Shown piece after piece: positions 15,401 to 22,733 of a DNA stretch of 64,000 nt; within the stretch, counting starts at the first letter, position 1; each line of letters opens with the position of its first letter. The notes under the pieces were generated by a model. It saw only the letters and a program-made list of their open reading frames with translations. It did not search any database and was not told the origin of the DNA. The translations under genes and the position numbers were made by a program. The DNA comes from Streptomyces sp. NBC_00289 (lineage in GTDB: Bacteria > Actinomycetota > Actinomycetes > Streptomycetales > Streptomycetaceae). The stretch lies in NCBI RefSeq assembly GCF_041435115.1, contig NZ_CP108046.1, forward strand, positions 4,030,001-4,094,000, read 5' to 3'.

Positions 15401-16882
15401 GGTGCCGGGGTCGCAGGGGCGGGTGAGATCGAGCAGGCGCAGGCCCGTGACGCGGGAGTCGGACGGATCGCGGTCGATGGCTATGTGGTAGCCGCCCGAG
15501 TGGACGACGGCCACGGGGAGGTCGCCCTCGGCGTACTCGACCGTGATCCGGTTGCCGTTGCGGTCCTGGATGTGCTGGAGGGGGAGGTCCACCGCCGTGC
15601 CGCCGGCCGCGGAGACCGGGCTGTGGAAGACGTGGATCAGGCCCGTGTCAGGGTCGGTGAGGCGGATCGCGCCGTCGGTCTCGGCGTCCCAGCACAGGGT
15701 CAGGCGGGAACCGGGGGTGTCCGGGCGGACCGGCTCGTTCGTCTCCGGGTCCAGGCGTGGGAAGCACAGGCGCGCCCCGTCCGCCGCCGCGTACACGAAG
15801 CCGTCCTCGTCGGCCTGGACGCGCTGGTCGAGCGTGGAGGCCCAGGTCGGGCCGAACCAGCCGCCGGAGCGGTAGGAGGAGAGATGGGTGCGTTCCAGGA
15901 CCAGTGGAAGCACACCCGGCAGGGACACATCCGTACGGGGCAGGGCCATGTCGCCGGTGGCCACGTCGATCGGGTCCCGCACGAACGTCTTGATCATGTT
16001 GCGGACCGAGGCCGGCAGTTTCTCGAAGCCCGGGTTCAGCTTCAGCCGCTCGAAGGCGGCACAGTTCAGCTTGAACGCCTCGCTCAGCTTCGCCAGTTCG
16101 GCCGGCTTGAGCGCCTTCAGCCCCTTGCCGAGCGCCTTGCCCAGCACGCCGAGGCCGACGCCCATCACCGCGCCCTCGGCCAGGATCCCGGCCAGTTTCT
16201 CCGGGTCCTTGAACGCTCCCGGGTCCTCCAGCAGCGTCGCGAACGCCGAGAACTTCGCGCCCTCCTTCGCCATCTTGGCGACCGAGGCGACGCCCCGGAT
16301 CTCCTTCAGCGCCTTCAGCGCCCGCTCCACTCCCCGGATGATCTCCATCACCCCGCGGATCACCGAGGCGAGTGCGGTGCCCTCCTCCTCGATCCGGGCG
16401 ATCAGCGCCACCACCTTCAGCGCCCGCTCACCCGCCACCAACGTGGCCGCCACCGACGACGCCCCCGCCGTGAGGATGTCCAGCGCAAGACCCGCGATCT
16501 CGAACTCGACGATCTCCGCCAGCATCACGCCGATCTCGGACAGCAACTCGTGCGCCTGGTCCGCGAAGTCGTCCAGTGCCTTCGCACCGTCCCGCAGCGC
16601 GTCCGCCATGTCCGTGGCGTTCTTGCGGGCTGCCTTGGAACGCTTGTGGAAGGCCTTGGCGGCCTTGCCCTCCCACTCCACGTCCGACAGCGACCGCTCC
16701 GCGGCGCCGGCCGCGTCGTCCAGGCCCGTGGCCAGATGCCGCCACTTCTTCGCGATCTCCCGCACGCCGTCCGGGTCCACCGCCGGATCGGTGATCCCCA
16801 GGAACTCCAGACCGCTGGCGACCGAGTCGCCGAACATGTGGTTGAACTTGTTGATGTAGTGAAACGGGTTCAGGTCGACCAC
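12440..16882 (-). CDS. RHS polymorphic toxin with C-terminal ADP-ribosyltransferase
   Basis: 1480 residues; GTG start with GAGGCGG upstream. The N-terminus (1 to about 120) is helical with a WxG-like VEWEGKAAKAF turn and is followed by hydrophobic helices. A DUF6531-type segment (about 325-400, DPIDVATGDMALPRTDVSLPG) leads into about 900 residues of RHS/YD repeats. The RHS core motif FPGQYYDPETGLHYN and the cleavage-type YLTCDPLGLTP lie near 1300. The tip (about 1345-1480) fits an R-S-E ADP-ribosyltransferase: Arg1349 in VYRGTD, Ser1427 in SFT, and Glu1464-x-Glu1466 in GESEVLIP. E-x-E suggests arginine as acceptor. Export through a type VII-like route is inferred from the WXG-like features and partner. 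The antitoxin candidate follows directly. Confidence 0.9.
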   Translation of the reverse strand: MVDLNPFHYINKFNHMFGDSVASGLEFLGITDPAVDPDGVREIAKKWRHLATGLDDAAGAAERSLSDVEWEGKAAKAFHKRSKAARKNATDMADALRDGAKALDDFADQAHELLSEIGVMLAEIVEFEIAGLALDILTAGASSVAATLVAGERALKVVALIARIEEEGTALASVIRGVMEIIRGVERALKALKEIRGVASVAKMAKEGAKFSAFATLLEDPGAFKDPEKLAGILAEGAVMGVGLGVLGKALGKGLKALKPAELAKLSEAFKLNCAAFERLKLNPGFEKLPASVRNMIKTFVRDPIDVATGDMALPRTDVSLPGVLPLVLERTHLSSYRSGGWFGPTWASTLDQRVQADEDGFVYAAADGARLCFPRLDPETNEPVRPDTPGSRLTLCWDAETDGAIRLTDPDTGLIHVFHSPVSAAGGTAVDLPLQHIQDRNGNRITVEYAEGDLPVAVVHSGGYHIAIDRDPSDSRVTGLRLLDLTRPCDPGTTLLTFAYDERGHLAEETNSSGLPLRYTYDAEGRITSWTDRNTTTYRYTYDEHGRVIATGGTGNALASTLTYDTPTRTTHVTDSLGHTRTYEHNENLRLIRETDPLGNVTTQEWDADQRLRAVTDPLGNTTRYGYDEQGRVVSVTRPDARETRVAYNALGLPTSIIQPSGSEWRREFDERGNLVSVTNPAGALTRYVYDMAGRLTGVVDALGHTTRVHSDAAGLAERITDPLGATTLYERDAFGRPVACTDPLGHVTRLTWTVEGRPALRTAPDGSTESWTYDGEGNQLTHTDATGATSSFEYTHFDLLRARTGPDGVRHEFEHDTELRTTRVTNPQGLSWSYEYDAAGRLLAETDFDDRSLTYTHDPAGRLATRTNALGQTVTYERNEMGQVVRKNAAGQATEYAYDLTDRLAQATGPDRTTVTVLRDRFGRVRSEAVDGRELTYTYDDVGRRTGRTTPTGATTTWAYDAAGRRTGMTVEGHAIDFTYDVAGRELERRVGDAVTLAHTFDPLGRLTSQSVAGASGIPVQHRTYTYRADGNVTGVDDRLSGPRRFELDTVGRVTAVRAADWTERYAYDEAGNQTEARWPEGHPGQEATGPRAYAGTRLTRAGDVRYEHDALGRTVLRRKTRLSRRPDTWRYEWDAEDRLTSVTTPDGTRWIYAYDPLGRRTAKLRLADDGETVVERVVFTWDGTTLCEQTTESADLPSPVTLTWDHLGLHPISQTERFTADGASQEETDSRFFAIVTDLVGTPSELVDEQGRVAWRTRSTLWGTTTWASNSSTYTPLRFPGQYYDPETGLHYNYFRHYDPETARYLTCDPLGLTPAPNPTTYVHNPHARADPLGLAPCDEPVAVYRGTDRMAETSIADETGLLMSEAAQRAFYEGGSVEDALRVSQEAHASALAEWGGPDALAHAHSEFGTDMQQAYGPRSVMSFTTDPEVAKYFARGGPVYRAMIDPSEGIWQSLPGAGESEVLIPNMIKVEPWAG

Positions 16883-16889
16883 GGCCGCC

Positions 16890-17201
16890 TCAGCCCTTCT
16901 TCGCCCGGGCCGCCGCCGCCAGCAGCACGTCCAGCAGGTCGAAGGCGTCGGAGATCTCCCCGATCAGCGTCGCCTCCGCCTCCCACTCCTCCTCCAACTG
17001 GCCGGTGAGCTTCGCCAGAGTGGTCATCCCCTCGCGGATCTCCTCCGTGGCACTCAGCAGCGAACCCAGCGCACCCAGCGCCGACAGGTCGTGCGACTCC
17101 GCCTTGAACTCCTGCAACGGCTTCGCCGTGTGATGCCCCACCCCACGCAGCCCCGAAGCCGCCTTGTGCAGCGACGCCGCTTCCTTGCTCAGATCCGACA
17201 T
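16890..17201 (-). CDS. Small helical WXG100-like partner of the RHS toxin
   Basis: About 103 residues starting MSDLSKEAASLHKAA at ATG 17201; a longer form from 17246 lacks a ribosome site. It is predicted to be almost entirely helical, with a central hinge and a C-terminal LDVLLAAAARAKKG. It resembles the small proteins encoded before LXG/WXG toxins that act as targeting chaperones for type VII secretion. It ends 7 bp before the RHS start, so co-translation is likely. No canonical WxG tripeptide is present, so family assignment is by size, helicity and position. Confidence 0.65.
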   Translation of the reverse strand: MSDLSKEAASLHKAASGLRGVGHHTAKPLQEFKAESHDLSALGALGSLLSATEEIREGMTTLAKLTGQLEEEWEAEATLIGEISDAFDLLDVLLAAAARAKKG

Positions 17202-17327
17202 GCGGTCCAGCCCCCGTACTTCACTCTGTGCACATGCCAACCCCACGACACTATGGAGAGCGGTTATGCGGGAGGTATGGGCGGGATCAAGCCGGAGTAA
17301 AGATCACCACCCAGCGCGGCGCCGAGT

Positions 17328-17816
17328 TCAAGGCGCCCCGTACGCCGCCGCGCCCGCCCTCGGCAGCGTTGCCCACATCCTCGTGCCGCCCGACGGCTCC
17401 CGGGACTCTCCGAAGCCCCATGTGCCGTCGCAGGCCCGGCAGACGCAGGCCAGGACGCGCAGGGCCGCGCGGCGGCGGGTGTCACAGGCCGTGGCGAGCT
17501 GCGGTTGCGTGTGACGCGGGTGGCTGTCGTAGACGATGACCTTGAGGGTGTCCGCACGGTAGCGGAGCGAGAGGTAGAAGTTCCGGGACTCCGTGAACTG
17601 CGCCGCCGTCGCCGCCAGTTCAGCGACCGCCTGCAACGCCGGGTCCAGGATCTCGTTCAGGCCGTGCGCCTTCAGTACCTCGCGTGTCGTCGCGCGGGCC
17701 AGGGCGGAACTCGCCAGCGCCGCAGGGAGCGTGAAGCTGTAGGAGAGGGTCTCCGGGGTGGGCGCCGTCGGGTCGGCCGAGAAGGCCGGGGCGAGTGGGC
17801 AGCGGGACGCGGGCAT
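17328..17816 (-). CDS. RsbW-like ATP-binding regulator
   Basis: 162 residues from ATG 17816 (AAGGAG five bases upstream). It resembles the small histidine-kinase-like ATPases found beside XRE/DUF397 genes in Streptomyces. The N-box region reads AVAELAATAAQF, so the usual Asn of ELVTNA is replaced by Ala. The G-box is recognisable only as SGGTRMWATLP. ATP binding may therefore be weakened. Such proteins are thought to act as anti-sigma-like or signalling partners of the adjacent DNA-binding protein, which is transcribed divergently here. Confidence 0.75.
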   Translation of the reverse strand: MPASRCPLAPAFSADPTAPTPETLSYSFTLPAALASSALARATTREVLKAHGLNEILDPALQAVAELAATAAQFTESRNFYLSLRYRADTLKVIVYDSHPRHTQPQLATACDTRRRAALRVLACVCRACDGTWGFGESREPSGGTRMWATLPRAGAAAYGAP

Positions 17817-18088
17817 GACTGCTCCTTCACTGACGTACAAGGGTGAACTGCGTTTCCTACGGCGGCCGGTGGCATGTCTCCCTGACGCGGGCCCACCCCT
17901 CCCAGGGAAGGAGGTCGCGGGCAGGCGCGCGTGATGCACTTCCGGCACAGTTGGTAGCTCTTGCATCACGTAACGTACCGGGCTTGGGGGCTAATTTGGC
18001 CTCGGGCGGTGAAATTTACGCCCGTTCGTGGCTCGGTCGCACGCTCAAGCGGCAGACTGCACACGACCGCGCGCGGGGAAGGAACGGC

Positions 18089-18940
18089 ATGGCAGCGAGG
18101 ACGTCGCCCACAGAACGTCAGAAGCGGCTGGGAGCCGAGATTCGCAGGATGCGCACGTCAGCAGGCGTGTCCGCCGAGTACGCCGCAGGGCTTCTGGGCG
18201 TGGACCGGGGGAAGATCTCCCACATCGAATCCGGTGTGCGCGCCATCAGTCCGGAACGAGTGCGCACCCTTGCATGCAACTGCGACTGCCAGGACGAGCG
18301 CTACGTCGAAGCGCTGGTGGACATGGCCGGGCCAGGGCAGCGCGGCTGGTGGGACAGGTATCGCGGCTCGCTTCCCCAAGGGCTTCAGGACATCGCCGAG
18401 TTGGAGGCCCACGCCGTCGGCATGCGGGCCGCGTACTCCGTGCACATCCCGGGACTTCTCCAGACCTCCGATCACGCGCTCGCCGTCTTCCGGGTCGTCG
18501 TCCCGCAGTTGCCCGATCACGAGGTCGCCCTGCGCCTGGCCCATCGCGTGGAGCGTCAGAACGTCCTGGACGGCGGCAGCCCGCCGGCGTTCGTGGCCAT
18601 CGTGCACGAGGCGGCGCTGCGGATGCGGTTCGGCGGTCGGGAGGTGGCTCGTGCGCAGCTCGGCCATCTGCTGAAGAGATCCGAGCAGGACAACGTGACG
18701 CTCCTGGTCATCCCGTTCGAGGCGGGGGCCTTTCCCGGCGCCGGGCAGACGGTCCTGTACGCGGAGGGGCCCGTGCCGCAGCTCGACACCGTCCAGGTCG
18801 ACAACTCTCATGGGCCTGATTTCCTTTACGCGGACACGCAGTTGGCCAAGTACCGTGCGCATCTGGAGTGGATGGAACGCATCGCCCTGTCTCCCTCGGC
18901 GTCACGCGACTTCATCCGCGAGATCGCCAACGACCTCTGA
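18089..18940 (+). CDS. XRE-family regulator with DUF5753 domain
   Basis: 283 residues; ATG 18089 with GGGGAAGGA upstream. The N-terminal helix-turn-helix (about 12-70, RRMRTSAGVSAEYAAGLLGVDRGKISHIESG) is followed by the DUF5753 effector-like domain (about 95-275, QTSDHALAVFR, ERQNVL, QLGHLLKRSEQDNVTLLVIPF). These regulators are abundant in Streptomyces (BldB/WhiJ-type systems) and work with DUF397 proteins such as the one encoded 11 bp downstream. The target is probably local, including the divergent ATP-binding gene; that is inference. Confidence 0.92.
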   Translation: MAARTSPTERQKRLGAEIRRMRTSAGVSAEYAAGLLGVDRGKISHIESGVRAISPERVRTLACNCDCQDERYVEALVDMAGPGQRGWWDRYRGSLPQGLQDIAELEAHAVGMRAAYSVHIPGLLQTSDHALAVFRVVVPQLPDHEVALRLAHRVERQNVLDGGSPPAFVAIVHEAALRMRFGGREVARAQLGHLLKRSEQDNVTLLVIPFEAGAFPGAGQTVLYAEGPVPQLDTVQVDNSHGPDFLYADTQLAKYRAHLEWMERIALSPSASRDFIREIANDL

Positions 18941-18950
18941 GGAGTGGGCC

Positions 18951-19142
18951 ATGACTGACATCGCCTGGGAAGAGCCCTTCTGCGGTGAGGGAAACTCCTG
19001 CTTCCGCCTCGGCACCGATCCCCAGGGCAACGCCTACATCGCCATAGCCGGTGCCGAGGACGTCCATCTCACCGACAGTCGTGACGCGCTTCGGACGATG
19101 ATCCTCGACATCAAGGCGGGCAAGGCCGATCACCTGATCTGA
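18951..19142 (+). CDS. DUF397 protein
   Basis: 63 residues, MTDIAWEEPFCGEGNSCF... ending KADHLI. It has the DUF397 hallmarks: a Cys-rich N-terminal turn (FCGEGNSC), a central V/A-IAGAEDVHLTDS segment and a final FL/ILDIKAGK helix. ATG follows the regulator's stop by 10 bp with a GAGGAGTGG ribosome site. DUF397 proteins modulate the partner XRE regulator, and BldB-type control of development is the best known case. The role at this locus is unknown. Confidence 0.9.
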   Translation: MTDIAWEEPFCGEGNSCFRLGTDPQGNAYIAIAGAEDVHLTDSRDALRTMILDIKAGKADHLI

Positions 19143-19209
19143 AACATTTCCGGGGTGCCACCGCATCAGTGAGGTGAGGAACGGTGTTGGCGGATCCGGA
19201 GGGCAACTG

Positions 19210-19719
19210 ATGAGACAGGCGCGAGCGGACGAGTACGCGGAGTTCGCGGCGGCGCGTGCCGGGCATCTTTACCGGTCCGCGTGTCTGCTCACCGCCGGGG
19301 ACACGCATCTCGCCGAGGATCTGGTGCAGGAGACGCTCGGCCGGCTCTACATCGGCTGGCACCGCATGGCCAGGGTCGGCAACCCCGCCGGGTACGCGCA
19401 GACCGTCCTCACCCGTACCTTCCTCGCCCATCAGCGGCGTCGCAGCAGCACGGAACGGAGCACGGACGTGTTCCCCGACCTTGCCGACGCCGGTGACGGT
19501 GACGCGTCCCTGCGGCTGACGCTGCTCGAGGCGCTCGCCCGGCTGCCCGCCAAGGACCGGGCGGTGGTCGTCCTGCGGTACTGGGAGGACCGCTCGGTCG
19601 AGGAGACCGCCGACGTCATGAACGCCAGCTCGGCCGCCGTGCGGACGCGTTGCACCCGGGCTCTCGGCCGGTTGCGGGAGCTGCTCGGCAACGACCTCGG
19701 CGAGTACGCCAGCCCCTGA
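19210..19719 (+). CDS. SigE-family ECF RNA polymerase sigma factor
   Basis: 169 residues; ATG 19210 with CGGAGGG six bases upstream. Region 2 (about 8-75: EYAEFAAARAGHLYRSACLLTAGD..LAEDLVQETL) and region 4 (about 110-160: RLPAKDRAVVVLRYWEDRSVEETADVM) are complete. The linker contains an unusually acidic DVFPDLADAGDGD stretch. These short sigma factors of the Streptomyces SigE-family group are usually encoded with a membrane or lipoprotein partner, here the following gene. They direct polymerase to stress or development promoters. Confidence 0.93.
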   Translation: MRQARADEYAEFAAARAGHLYRSACLLTAGDTHLAEDLVQETLGRLYIGWHRMARVGNPAGYAQTVLTRTFLAHQRRRSSTERSTDVFPDLADAGDGDASLRLTLLEALARLPAKDRAVVVLRYWEDRSVEETADVMNASSAAVRTRCTRALGRLRELLGNDLGEYASP

Positions 19720-19799
19720 GCCCGTCCCGGCCCCGAAATCCTCCGGGCCCCGATCCTGTCCCGACCCCGCTGTAGCGACCGTAGAAACGGTGGTTCGCC

Positions 19800-21041
19800 A
19801 TGCCCGTTCAGCACCCGCGCGACCCCTTCGAGGGGCAGCTCAGCCACGCCCTGCGCCAGACCGGCGGCACCTTCGACACCGATCAGCACGCCCTGGTCGC
19901 CGCCGGGGCCGTACGCGGCCGCCGGTTGCTCTACCGGCGCCGGGCCGCCGTCGTGGGCGGCGCGGCCGGCGTCGCCCTCGCCGGGGTCGGCGGGGTGCTG
20001 CTCGTGCCCTGGGGAGGGCAGGCGGGCGAGCAGAGTTCGGTGGGCGGAGGTCCGAGCGCCACGTCGGGTTCGCCCACCGTTCCCTTCACCGGCCAGGAGA
20101 TGATCGACACACTCACCCGGCTGCTCCCCAAGGGGGCGATCGAGCACCCGGCGGCCCACGGCACCGAGACGGGACAGGCGTACGCGAGCGCCGTGTTCGA
20201 CGACGGCAAGGGCAAGGCGGCCGTCTCCGTCAGTCTGGACCGGGTCGAGCCGGGCGGCGAACAGGCCCGCCAGTGGGGCACGTGCCCGGACAAGACACTC
20301 GTCCCGTACGACGGGTGCGAGCGCAGCAAGCTGTCCGACGGGTCGGTGCTCGTGATCCTCAAGGGCTACGAGTACCCCGACCGGCGCGTGGACACGAAGC
20401 TGTGGAGCGCACAACTGGTCACGCCCACCGGGCAGCACGTCTCCGTGAGCGAGTGGAACGCCGCGGCCGAGAAGGACGCACCCGTCTCCCGGCCCGAACC
20501 TCCGCTGAACACGGCTCAGTTGAAGAAGGTCGCCGTCGCGGCGGAGTGGCGTCGGGCTGTCGACACCATCCCCGCGGTGCCCAGGACCCCGACGGCCGGC
20601 GTCGACGAGCAGGGCGCCCTCCGCGGTGCGCGTGTCCGGGCCGTGCTGACCACGCTTCTCCCGGAGGGCGTCACGGTGGTCTCCAAGGGCGGCGACGGCG
20701 ACTACGCCTATGTCGTCGTCGACGACGGCAAGGGCCGGAGCCTCGTGCAGATCAACGTGCAGAAAGGCATGTCGGACGTGGCGGGCGAGCTCTCCGGCGC
20801 CGGGGCCGAGACGCTCGACGACGGCACGCTCGTCGCGGCGCGGAAGGGGCCCGGCGACAAGGGCGTCGCGGGAGCCGTCATGTGGACCGTCGACAGCCTG
20901 CGCGAGGACGGTTTCCGGGTCGTCGTCAGCGCCTTCAACGCCGGTACGCAGCACGAGGCCCCGACCCGCGAGACGCCCGCGCTGACGATGAAGCAGCTGC
21001 GCGGGATCGCCCTCAGCTCCGACTGGCTCGTGCTGTCGTAG
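19800..21041 (+). CDS. Single-pass membrane protein, probable sigma-factor partner
   Basis: 413 residues. A cytoplasmic N-terminus (1-47, EGQLSHALRQTGGTFDTDQHALVAAG) precedes one membrane segment (about 48-70) and a large outside domain. The outside part looks duplicated: MIDTLTRLLPKGA...FDDGKGKAAVSVSLDRV is echoed by VRAVLTTLLPEGV...VDDGKGRSLVQINVQKG, and each half ends with a T-x-x-QL-x-x-(I/V)A helix. Position 80 bp behind the sigma gene, and the short cytoplasmic helix, suggest an anti-sigma or signal-sensing partner. No zinc anti-sigma motif is present, so this is inference. Confidence 0.75.
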   Translation: MPVQHPRDPFEGQLSHALRQTGGTFDTDQHALVAAGAVRGRRLLYRRRAAVVGGAAGVALAGVGGVLLVPWGGQAGEQSSVGGGPSATSGSPTVPFTGQEMIDTLTRLLPKGAIEHPAAHGTETGQAYASAVFDDGKGKAAVSVSLDRVEPGGEQARQWGTCPDKTLVPYDGCERSKLSDGSVLVILKGYEYPDRRVDTKLWSAQLVTPTGQHVSVSEWNAAAEKDAPVSRPEPPLNTAQLKKVAVAAEWRRAVDTIPAVPRTPTAGVDEQGALRGARVRAVLTTLLPEGVTVVSKGGDGDYAYVVVDDGKGRSLVQINVQKGMSDVAGELSGAGAETLDDGTLVAARKGPGDKGVAGAVMWTVDSLREDGFRVVVSAFNAGTQHEAPTRETPALTMKQLRGIALSSDWLVLS

Positions 21042-21098
21042 GCGCAGGGGGGCGGAGAAGGCGCAGGGAGCCTGGGAAGGCGCGGAGAGGCCGACGGC

Positions 21099-22430
21099 TC
21101 AGAAGAACTCCGACCAGGGCTGGTCCCAGATCTGCTTCACGCACAGGACCAGGAACAGCAGCCCGGCGAGTACCAGCATCGCGTTGCTCAGCGCTCCGTT
21201 GCGCCATTCCCTGGGCGTGCGGGAGGAGTTGAGGAGCCACATCAGGGTGCCGGCCAGGAAGGGCAGGAAGGCCGCGCCCAGCACGCCGTACAGGATGATC
21301 AGTCGGAAGGGCTGGCCCTGGAAGAGCAGGACGATGGGCGGGAAGGTCAGCCAGAGGAGATACGCCCGGAAGGGCCAGCTCCGTTCGCGCTCGCCCGACG
21401 CGACCGCCTCGCCGCTCGCCTGCTCGCGGTCGCGGTAGCGGGACACGAAGTCGGCGAACATCAGGCTCACGCCGTGCCAGACGCCGATCAGGGAGGTGAA
21501 GGAGGTGGCGAAGAAGCCGATCAGGAAGAACTTGGCCGTCGCCGTGCCGTACTTGTCGGCCAGGATGTCGCCGAGCTGGATCAGGCCCTTGTCGCCGCTC
21601 GCGATGGCCACGTTCGCGGAGTGCAGGAGTTCCGCGCCGACGAAGAGCATCGCCACCACGAAGATGCCGGTGGTGGCGTAGGCGACGCGGTTGTCGAGGC
21701 GCATGACCTTCATCCAGCCCGTGTCCGTCCAGCCCTTCGCGTTGACCCAGTAGCCGTACGCGGCGAGCGTGATGGTGCCGCCGACGCCGCCGATCAGGCC
21801 GAGGGTGTTGAGGACGGAGTCCTTCTCGTCGGGCAGGACCGGCAGGAGGCCCGCGAAGGCGTCGCCCAGGTTCGGGGTGACCCTGATCGCGAGGTACACC
21901 GTCACCACGAACATGACGCCCACCAGGACCGTCATGACCTTCTCGAAGACCGCGTACTTGTTGAACCAGACGAAGACCAGGCCGACCAGACCGCAGGCGA
22001 CGGCCCACGCCTTGAGGTCCATCACGTCCGGGAACAGCGCCTGGAGGGGCAGGGCGCTCGACGACATCGCGGCGGCGCCGTAGACGAAGCCCCAGATCAC
22101 GACGTAGACGACGAAGAACCACGTCGTCCAGCGGCCCAGGCTCGCCCAGCCGTCGAAGAGGGTCCGGCCGGTGGAGAGGTGCCAGCGGCCGGCCGCCTCG
22201 GCGAGGGAGATCTTGACCAGGCAGCCGAGGACGGCCGCCCACAGGAGGGTGTAGCCGAAGTTGCTGCCCGCGATGAGGGTGGCGACCAGGTCGCCCGCCC
22301 CGACGCCGGTCGCGGCCACGACGATCCCGGGGCCGATGTGCCGCCAACTGGACTTGCGGTGTGTGGGGTTCGGGTCGTGCGTCGCCTCGGTCTCCGTGCT
22401 GGGTCCGGTGTTTCCCGTGGTGTCCGCCAT
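21099..22430 (-). CDS. Divergent Nramp-family transporter
   Basis: 443 residues from ATG 22430, with about 11 membrane helices, matching the Nramp fold in length and hydropathy. The first helix has GPGIVVAATGVGAGDLVATLI where metal transporters have the DPGN metal ligand motif, and the sixth helix has no MPH motif. The substrate may therefore not be manganese or iron. The ribosome site before 22430 is weak, and the frame stays open upstream through the tandem repeat, so the start is uncertain. It is transcribed divergently from the carboxypeptidase. Export or import direction cannot be told from sequence. Confidence 0.82.
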   Translation of the reverse strand: MADTTGNTGPSTETEATHDPNPTHRKSSWRHIGPGIVVAATGVGAGDLVATLIAGSNFGYTLLWAAVLGCLVKISLAEAAGRWHLSTGRTLFDGWASLGRWTTWFFVVYVVIWGFVYGAAAMSSSALPLQALFPDVMDLKAWAVACGLVGLVFVWFNKYAVFEKVMTVLVGVMFVVTVYLAIRVTPNLGDAFAGLLPVLPDEKDSVLNTLGLIGGVGGTITLAAYGYWVNAKGWTDTGWMKVMRLDNRVAYATTGIFVVAMLFVGAELLHSANVAIASGDKGLIQLGDILADKYGTATAKFFLIGFFATSFTSLIGVWHGVSLMFADFVSRYRDREQASGEAVASGERERSWPFRAYLLWLTFPPIVLLFQGQPFRLIILYGVLGAAFLPFLAGTLMWLLNSSRTPREWRNGALSNAMLVLAGLLFLVLCVKQIWDQPWSEFF

Positions 22431-22503
22431 GCAGGTCAAGAAAGCGCAAAGGGGCCGGACGCACAAGAGGGCCTGCGGCGATCTCCACCCGATGTGCCCA
22501 AGC

Positions 22504-22580
22504 GGCCGACGCACCCCGGAGGCCGACGCACCCGAGAGGCCGGCGTGTGCCCGAGAGGCCGGTGTGTGCCCGAGAGGCCG
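22504..22580. repeat. Intergenic minisatellite, 17-19 bp units
   Basis: Four consecutive units beginning ggccg: 22504, 22521, 22538 and 22557 (for example ggccggtgtgtgcccgaga), then a partial fifth. It lies in the 300-bp divergent intergenic region between the transporter and the carboxypeptidase. No protein or promoter role is apparent. Confidence 0.8.
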
Positions 22581-22733
22581 AAACACGCCAGTGGCGCATC
22601 GCCATACCTTGACCTGCTCATGCCATAAGCAGACCATGTGCGGCACACCCGCACCAGCACGTCGCCGAACCACCCCCCGCTCCACTCCCCACTTCCGGAG
22701 ACCCCGGAATCCCTGGAGAAACAAGGAGTTCGC

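Noticed and set aside
12281-17008. A very long open frame (over 1500 codons) antisense to the RHS toxin gene
   Set aside because: It mirrors the codon bias of the repeat-rich toxin gene, has no recognisable domain and no ribosome site; the toxin strand shows clear RHS and ART motifs.
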